Origin: Cellulomonas sp. SLBN-39
GTDB taxonomy: Bacteria > Actinomycetota > Actinomycetes > Actinomycetales > Cellulomonadaceae
Reading direction: 5' to 3'
Assembly: GCF_006715865.1 (NCBI RefSeq)
Contig: NZ_VFOA01000001.1
Span: 2,356,001-2,420,000, forward strand
DNA: 64,000 nucleotides
In this document: piece by piece, positions 58,981-64,000 of the stretch
Numbering within the stretch: position 1 is the first letter of the stretch
How the letters are laid out: the number at the start of each line of letters is the position of its first letter
Made by a program: the position numbers and the translations under genes
Notes under the pieces: model-generated
The model's input: the letters and a program-made list of their open reading frames with translations, nothing else
Told to the model about the DNA's origin: nothing
The model's database searches: none

Positions 58981-61650
58981 ATGGGCGAGCCCGCCCCGGA
59001 CCCTGCCCCCGCGGTCGTCCCTGCCGACGTCGCGGACCCCGTCGTCGCCCCCGACGGCGTCGACGCCGCGCTGGACTCGCCCTTGGCGCACCTGGTCGAC
59101 CGGTCCCGGTCGCTCGTGCTCTCGGCCGACGCGGGCCTGCGCCTGCGCTACGTGGGCGGCCGGCTCGCCCACGAGCGGGTGCCGGACGACGACCGGACGT
59201 GGGACGCGCTCCGCGGCGAGGTCCTCACCCGGCCCGCGCTGCTCGTCGAGGCGGCCCGGGCGGTGCTCGCCTCCGCGCAGGCACGACGGTTCGACCTCGT
59301 GGACGCCGGGACGGTCGTCGACACGGTCGTGCTCCCGGTGCTGGACCGCCCCGACGGGCCCGCCGGCGGCGTGCTCGTGCTCGGCTCCGACGTCTCGGCG
59401 CGGGGCCTCCTCGACCGGCGCGTGGCCGCGCTCGCCGCCGTCGCCGGCGACGGGACGCTGCGGGGCATCGGCCTCGGCGAGCTGGTGGCCGACGCGATGG
59501 CGGTCTACGCGCGCACCCTCGTCGTGGTCCGCATCGGGACCGGGGCGCCCTTCGACGCCGGCAGCGCCCACCACCCGGACGCCGAGGTCCGCGACCGGTT
59601 GCAGGACGCGCTCGACGCGGCGGGCCCCGACCTCGACCTCGGCCTCGCCGAGCTGGCCGCGGGCCTCGCCGTCGGGGCGGCCGCGGCGTTCACCGTGCCG
59701 GACCTGCTGCGGGTCGTCGGCTCACCGCACGCACTGCGCCACGTGCTGGGCGGGCTCGACGCGCACGGTGTGCTCGTCTGGTCCCTGCAGGGCGTCTACG
59801 GGCCGCTCGGCGTGCTCGTGATGGTCCTCCTGGGCGGTGCCCGCGTGCTGCCCGACCCGGACGCCGGCGAGCGGCACTTCCTCGGCGGGCTGGTGGCGCG
59901 CGCGGCGATGGGGGTCGAGCTCGGCGTGCTGGCGGAGCAGGTCGACGTGGCCACCGAGGCCCTGTTCGAGACGCAGGCGCGGTTCCGCTCCGCGTTCGAC
60001 GACGCCCCCGTCGGGATGGCCGTGGCGCTCGGGGGCGGTCCGCGCGCGGGCACGCTCGTCGAGGTGAACGCCGCCCTGCAGGTGCTGCTGGACCTGCGCT
60101 GGTCCGACCTCATGGGCGCCACGCTCGTCGACCTCGTGCACCCCGACGACCGGCCCGTGTGCGCTGCCCTGGTCGAGCGGCTGCTCGCCGGCGAGGAGAG
60201 CCGTGGCGTGTGCGAGGCCCGGCTCGTGCGCGGCGACGGCGACGTCGTCTGGGTGCACCTGGCCGTCCAGGTCGCCGACGGCGGTGGCGGGCAGGGCGAC
60301 CTCATCGTGCACGCCGAGGACGTCACGTCCACCCGGGCCGTGCGCGAGGAGCTCGCGCACCAGGCCATGCACGACACCCTCACCCAGCTGCCCAACCGGC
60401 ACCTGGCGGCCGACCACCTGCGGCTCGCCCTCGCCGACCTGGCGCGTCACGACGGCGGCCGGGTCGCGGTGCTGTTCGCCGACCTCGACCGCTTCAAGGA
60501 GGTCAACGACACCTACGGGCACCCCGCGGGCGACCAGGTGCTGGTCGAGGTGGCGCGTCGGCTGCGCTCGATCGTCCGCGAGGGTGACACGGCGGCCCGG
60601 TGGGGCGGTGACGAGATCGTCGTCGTCTGCCCCCACGTCGCCGACGTCCCCGCCGCGCGACGGCTCGCCGAACGGCTCCGCGACGCCCTCGGCGCGCCGA
60701 TCGTGATCGACGTCGACGGGCTCGAGGTGCAGGTCCGCGTGGGTGTCTCCGTCGGCGTCACCGTCACCGGCGAGGGCACGCACGACGTGGACCGCGTGCT
60801 GCGCGAGGCCGACGCGGCGATGTACGAGGCGAAGCGGCGCGGGCGCGGGCGCGTGGAGGTGTTCGACCCGGCCTGGGGTGCCCGGGCCGAGGAGCGTGCG
60901 CGCGTCCTGCGGCAGGTGCGGCGGGCGCTCGGCGACGGCCGGCTCACGCTGCGCCACCAGCCCGTGGTGGACCTCGGGTCCGGGCGGGTGCTGGGCATCG
61001 AGGTGTCGGTCGCGCTCGACGAGGTCGGGGCGGACGACGTCGTCCGGGACGTCGAGGACTCCGCCCTGCTGCACCCCGTCGGCGAGTGGCTCGTCGCGTC
61101 CGGGCTGCGCCAGCTCGGGCGGTGGCGCAGGTCGGGGCTGGTCGACCGGTCGACGTTCGTGCTGGCACGGGCCCCGGGACGGCTGCTGGAGTCGCTCGCG
61201 GGGACCGGTGCGCTCGTGCGCGCGGCGCGGGCCGCGGGGGCGCCGCGGGCGAACCTCGTGGTCGCCGTGCCCGCGTCCGCGGTGCTCGTCGGCGACGTGC
61301 GCGAGGCGCTCGTGGGTGTCGCGCGCCAGGGCATCGGCGTGTGCGTCGACCTCGAGGCGGACGTCCGCAGCCCGGAGGGCCTCGGCGCGCCGGTCCGGGT
61401 GGTGCGTGCCCCGGCGGACCTGCTGGCCTCGGGCGGGCTGCGGCACGACCCGCTGCTCGCCGTGGGTCGGCGCCGCCAGGGCGGCGCCGACCGGCTCCTG
61501 GTGGCCGTGGGCGTGCGGACGGCCGACGAGGTCGTGGCCGCGGCCGCCCACGGGTTCCACGCCGGGCAGGGCCCCTGGTTCGCCGACCCGTCGTCGCCCG
61601 AGGACCTCGAGCGGCGGCTCGGGGACGGCCGCGTCATCCCGTCCGGCTGA
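58981..61650 (+). CDS. PAS-GGDEF protein with degenerate EAL domain
   Basis: 889-aa protein. N-terminal sensor region (~35-325; PAS/GAF-like), a PAS domain (~330-450: TQARFRSAFDDAPVGMAVAL, VNAALQVLLDLRWSDLMGAT), then GGDEF (active loop GGDEI, I-site RxxD as REGD) and an EAL-like C-terminus (~640-889) in which EAL is replaced by IEVSVAL and all metal-binding residues are missing. It should therefore make c-di-GMP and not degrade it; the EAL fold may bind c-di-GMP or a partner. ATG 58981 has GGAGG 6 bases upstream. Its last 17 bases overlap the convergent flavoprotein gene. Confidence 0.9.
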   Translation: MGEPAPDPAPAVVPADVADPVVAPDGVDAALDSPLAHLVDRSRSLVLSADAGLRLRYVGGRLAHERVPDDDRTWDALRGEVLTRPALLVEAARAVLASAQARRFDLVDAGTVVDTVVLPVLDRPDGPAGGVLVLGSDVSARGLLDRRVAALAAVAGDGTLRGIGLGELVADAMAVYARTLVVVRIGTGAPFDAGSAHHPDAEVRDRLQDALDAAGPDLDLGLAELAAGLAVGAAAAFTVPDLLRVVGSPHALRHVLGGLDAHGVLVWSLQGVYGPLGVLVMVLLGGARVLPDPDAGERHFLGGLVARAAMGVELGVLAEQVDVATEALFETQARFRSAFDDAPVGMAVALGGGPRAGTLVEVNAALQVLLDLRWSDLMGATLVDLVHPDDRPVCAALVERLLAGEESRGVCEARLVRGDGDVVWVHLAVQVADGGGGQGDLIVHAEDVTSTRAVREELAHQAMHDTLTQLPNRHLAADHLRLALADLARHDGGRVAVLFADLDRFKEVNDTYGHPAGDQVLVEVARRLRSIVREGDTAARWGGDEIVVVCPHVADVPAARRLAERLRDALGAPIVIDVDGLEVQVRVGVSVGVTVTGEGTHDVDRVLREADAAMYEAKRRGRGRVEVFDPAWGARAEERARVLRQVRRALGDGRLTLRHQPVVDLGSGRVLGIEVSVALDEVGADDVVRDVEDSALLHPVGEWLVASGLRQLGRWRRSGLVDRSTFVLARAPGRLLESLAGTGALVRAARAAGAPRANLVVAVPASAVLVGDVREALVGVARQGIGVCVDLEADVRSPEGLGAPVRVVRAPADLLASGGLRHDPLLAVGRRRQGGADRLLVAVGVRTADEVVAAAAHGFHAGQGPWFADPSSPEDLERRLGDGRVIPSG

Positions 61651-62653
61651 CCCGCTCCCGGGCGGCCGCCCGGCGGGCCGCCACCGCGGCGTCGGCCTCC
61701 TGCGCCACCAGGTCCCCGTGCAGGGCGGCGCCCGCCTGCACGCCCGCGGCGGCGGCGACCGCCACGGTCGCGGTCAGGTCGCCGACGTTGCCGACGGCCC
61801 ACACCCCCGGCAGGTCGGTCCGCCCGCCCGGCTGGGTCGGCACGTGCGTGCCGAACGGCGTCGTCACCAGCGTGCCGCCGAGCTGCTCGTACAGCGCACC
61901 CCGGGCCGCGAACCGCGGGGCCACCACGAGCGCGTCGAGCGCCACCGTGCCCCCGTCGGCCGTCCGGACGCCCCGCAGCGCGTCGTCGACGACGTCCAGG
62001 CCGACGACCGGGCCGTGCACGGTGCGCACGTCGAGCGCCGCGAGCCGCTCCTCGTCGTCGGCCGTGAGCGGGTCGCCGGTGTGCCGGAGCAGCGTGACAT
62101 CGGGCGTCAGGGCCCGCATCAGCAGCGCCTGGTGCGCCGCGGCGGGGGACGTGGCCAGCACCCCCACCCGTGCGCCGCGCACCTCCCACCCGTGGCAGAA
62201 CGGGCAGTGCAGCACGTCCCGACCCCACCGCTCGTGCAGCCCGGGCACGTCCGGCAGCTCGTCGACCAGCCCGGTGGCCAGCAGCAGGCGCCGGGCGTGC
62301 AGGGTGCCTCCGCACGCCAGGTCGACGGCGAACCCGTCGGCCGTGCGCCGTGCGGCGACGACCCGGCCGTCGACGACCCGGGCACCGTAGCCCTCGGCCT
62401 CGCGCCGCCCCGCGGCCACGAGGTCGCGGGGCGGCGTGCCCTCGCGGCCCAGCAGGTTGTGCACGCCCGCGGCGGGGGCGTTGCGCGGCGCACCGGCGTC
62501 GACGACCGTGACCGTGCGCAGCGAGCGGGCCAGGACGACGGCGGCGGACAGGCCCGCGGCGCCGCCACCGACCACGACGACGTCGAGGACGTCGTCGGGC
62601 GTGCGGGCCGTGGTGCCGGGGTGCGGGGCGGGGGGAGCGGGGGGCGTCGTCAT
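61634..62653 (-). CDS. NAD(P)/FAD-dependent oxidoreductase, thioredoxin-reductase-like
   Basis: 339-aa flavoprotein. The FAD site is DVVVVGGGAAGLSAAVVLAR, the redox-active pair is HCPFCHGWE, and a C-terminal FAD-contact segment reads VWAVGNVGDL. The NAD(P) site and pair place it in the thioredoxin reductase/sulfhydryl-oxidase-like group. ATG 62653 is used. It is divergent from the XRE-cupin regulator with 47 bases between the starts, so that regulator may control it. Confidence 0.88.
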   Translation of the reverse strand: MTTPPAPPAPHPGTTARTPDDVLDVVVVGGGAAGLSAAVVLARSLRTVTVVDAGAPRNAPAAGVHNLLGREGTPPRDLVAAGRREAEGYGARVVDGRVVAARRTADGFAVDLACGGTLHARRLLLATGLVDELPDVPGLHERWGRDVLHCPFCHGWEVRGARVGVLATSPAAAHQALLMRALTPDVTLLRHTGDPLTADDEERLAALDVRTVHGPVVGLDVVDDALRGVRTADGGTVALDALVVAPRFAARGALYEQLGGTLVTTPFGTHVPTQPGGRTDLPGVWAVGNVGDLTATVAVAAAAGVQAGAALHGDLVAQEADAAVAARRAAARERVSRTG

Positions 62654-62687
62654 GCCTCCACGGTAGGCACGGCATGCGCCAAAGGCA

Positions 62688-62710
62688 TACAGTCTTGCGC
62701 ATGACGCAAG
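62688..62710. promoter_or_regulatory. -10 box and inverted repeat over the XRE-cupin start codon
   Basis: TACAGT (62688-62693) lies 7 bases before ATG 62701, so the transcript is probably leaderless. CTTGCG (62694-62699) and CGCAAG (62705-62710) form a perfect inverted repeat around CATGA, covering the start codon, as in an autoregulatory operator. Confidence 0.55.
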
Positions 62711-63288
62711 AAGAGGATCTCGACCAGGTCGTCCGGCACCGCATCCGCAGCCTGCGCGTCGCCCGCGGCTGGTCCCTCGACGCTCTCGCCGCCCGCTGCT
62801 ACCTCAGCCCGTCCACGCTCAGCCGCATCGAGACCGGGCACCGCCGCATCGCCCTCGACCAGCTCGTGCCCCTGGCGCGCGCGCTCGGCACCACCATCGA
62901 CGCCCTCGTCGAGCGGGACGACGACGACGTCGTGATCCGCGCCGAGCCCCAGAGCACGCCCGGGCTGACCACCTGGCTGCTCTCGCGCGAGCGCGACCTC
63001 AACGGCCTGTCCGTCGCGAAGATGCGGATCACCGCCGAGCGCCCCCTCGAGGGCCCCCGCGTGCACCCCGGCCGCGAGTGGTTCACCGTGCTGCACGGCA
63101 CCGTGCGCCTGCACCTGGACGACCGCGTCGTCCTCGTGCACGCCGGCCAGGCCGCCGAGTTCTCCACGATGCTGCCGCACGCGATCCTCGCGCACGACGG
63201 CCCCGTGGAGATCCTCAGCATCTTCGACCGCGACGGGCAGCGGGCCCACCTCGCCGGCGACGCCCGCCCCGAGCCCCCGCCGGCCTGA
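62701..63288 (+). CDS. XRE family regulator with cupin domain
   Basis: 195-aa regulator. The N-terminal XRE domain (12-66) includes RGWSLDALAARCYLSPSTLS and RIETGHRR; the C-terminal cupin (~110-180) includes HPGREWFTVLHGTVRLHLDD and AGQAAEFSTMLPHAI. Such proteins sense a small ligand through the cupin. ATG 62701 is used; the frame is open nine codons further, but the -10 box would fall inside. Divergent from the flavoprotein gene, its likely target. Confidence 0.9.
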   Translation: MTQEEDLDQVVRHRIRSLRVARGWSLDALAARCYLSPSTLSRIETGHRRIALDQLVPLARALGTTIDALVERDDDDVVIRAEPQSTPGLTTWLLSRERDLNGLSVAKMRITAERPLEGPRVHPGREWFTVLHGTVRLHLDDRVVLVHAGQAAEFSTMLPHAILAHDGPVEILSIFDRDGQRAHLAGDARPEPPPA

Positions 63289-64000
63289 CTACCCCTCGGC
63301 CAGCAGCTCGCGCACCCGCGGCAGCACCCGCGTCCCGTACAGCTCGATCGCGTGCGCCAGCTGCGCGTGCGGCATCGGCCCGTTGGAGTACTTCAGGTCG
63401 AAGCGCTGCACCCCGAGCTCGCGCACCGTCGACGCGATCCGCTGCGCCACCGTCTCCGGCGACCCCGCGAACACCGCCCCCTCCGACGCCTCGCGCTCGA
63501 ACTCCGCGCGGCTCGTGGGAGGCCACCCGCGCTCACGCCCGATCCGGTCCCGGTTGGCCTTGAAGTGCGGGAACATCAGGTCCAGCGCCTCGTCGTCGGT
63601 GTCGGCGACGAACCCGGGGGAGTGCACCCCCACCGGCGGCACCACGGCGTCCTCGCCGTGCAGCTGGCGGATCGCCCGCGCGTACAGGTCCACGTACGGC
63701 GCGAACCGCGCCGGCGCACCGCCGATGATCGCCAGCATCATCGGCAGCCCGTGCGTCGCCGTCCGCACCACCGACTCCGGGCTGCCGCCCACGCCCACCC
63801 ACACCGGCAGGGCACCGCGCTCCGTCGTCGGGTACGCCCGCTGCCCCCGCAGCGGCGCCCGCGTGCTGCCCGTCCACGTGATCGGGCCCTCGTCGCGCAG
63901 CCGCGCCAGCAGGTCGAGCTTCTCCTCGAACAGCACCTCGTAGTCGCCCAGGTCGTGCCCGAACAGCGGGAACGACTCCGTGAACGACCCGCGCCCCACC
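63289..64000 (-). CDS. LLM class flavin-dependent oxidoreductase, C-terminal part (cut by the window edge)
   Basis: 237 residues of a luciferase-like monooxygenase. The family marks are PVWVGVGGSPESVVRTATHG, PMMLAIIGGAP, GFVADTDDEA and FAGSPETVAQRI. The start lies beyond the right edge. Its substrate is unknown. It is convergent with the XRE-cupin gene, with stops touching (no gap). Confidence 0.88.
   Translation of the reverse strand, partial: VGRGSFTESFPLFGHDLGDYEVLFEEKLDLLARLRDEGPITWTGSTRAPLRGQRAYPTTERGALPVWVGVGGSPESVVRTATHGLPMMLAIIGGAPARFAPYVDLYARAIRQLHGEDAVVPPVGVHSPGFVADTDDEALDLMFPHFKANRDRIGRERGWPPTSRAEFEREASEGAVFAGSPETVAQRIASTVRELGVQRFDLKYSNGPMPHAQLAHAIELYGTRVLPRVRELLAEG

Noticed and set aside
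1..64000. CRISPR array, insertion sequences or prophage
   Set aside because: No regularly spaced repeats, transposase, integrase or phage gene seen anywhere in the window.

Overview
The window is chromosomal DNA of very high G+C, with GTG and TTG starts, leaderless-looking promoters and dense genes whose opposite strand is full of long shadow frames. The gene content (GH6 cellulase, GH62 arabinofuranosidase with a ricin-type lectin, PL1 pectate lyase, SCO4848-, DUF7455-, DUF2277- and PGPGW-type small actinobacterial proteins) points to an actinobacterium of the Cellulomonas type. The species assignment is inference from gene content only.

Layout. 1-3.8 kb: a PTS sugar permease (cut by the left edge), a histidine phosphatase and the general PTS genes ptsH-ptsI. 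Both the permease and ptsHI lie behind ribonucleic antiterminator (RAT)/terminator leaders. 3.9-13.6 kb: a membrane diguanylate cyclase, YqgE, MOSC, MarR with a drug exporter, an M28-like protein, an SDR with its XRE/MmyB regulator, and GNAT. 13.7-24.4 kb: a GH6 enzyme with B-lectin repeats, Fic, a sigma-70 factor, a UvrD-like helicase, MBL/TetR, GH62 and tRNA-Lys. 24.6-34.5 kb: a STAND regulator, a methyltransferase/AhpD pair, a protein of four cold-shock domains, HxlR with an aldo-keto reductase, and small membrane or secreted proteins. 35-38.1 kb: a third RAT leader, PTS EIIBCA and its BglG-type antiterminator. 38.2-43.7 kb: DoxX/TetR, an AbiE-type toxin-antitoxin pair with a frameshifted toxin, and pectate lyase. 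44.2-50.3 kb: an M1-like peptidase fused in frame to GatB/YqeY, a cyclic-di-GMP-I riboswitch leading to a FliA/WhiG sigma factor, and a TPM-domain protein. 50.5-56.5 kb: a Pls-type (epsilon-poly-lysine synthetase-like) NRPS translationally coupled to an M1 aminopeptidase, then a split lycopene cyclase. 56.5-64 kb: two c-di-GMP enzymes, a thioredoxin-reductase-like flavoprotein, an XRE-cupin regulator and a luciferase-like monooxygenase cut by the right edge.

Three themes connect the genes. First, sugar uptake is controlled by transcription antitermination at three RAT sites, one of them in front of ptsHI itself. Second, cyclic di-GMP is made and degraded by three enzymes here and is sensed by a riboswitch in front of a motility/development-type sigma factor. 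Third, a Pls-family synthetase, whose hand-read specificity code resembles that of lysine-activating domains, is coupled to a peptidase that could be its degrading partner. Plant-polysaccharide enzymes are scattered singly rather than clustered.
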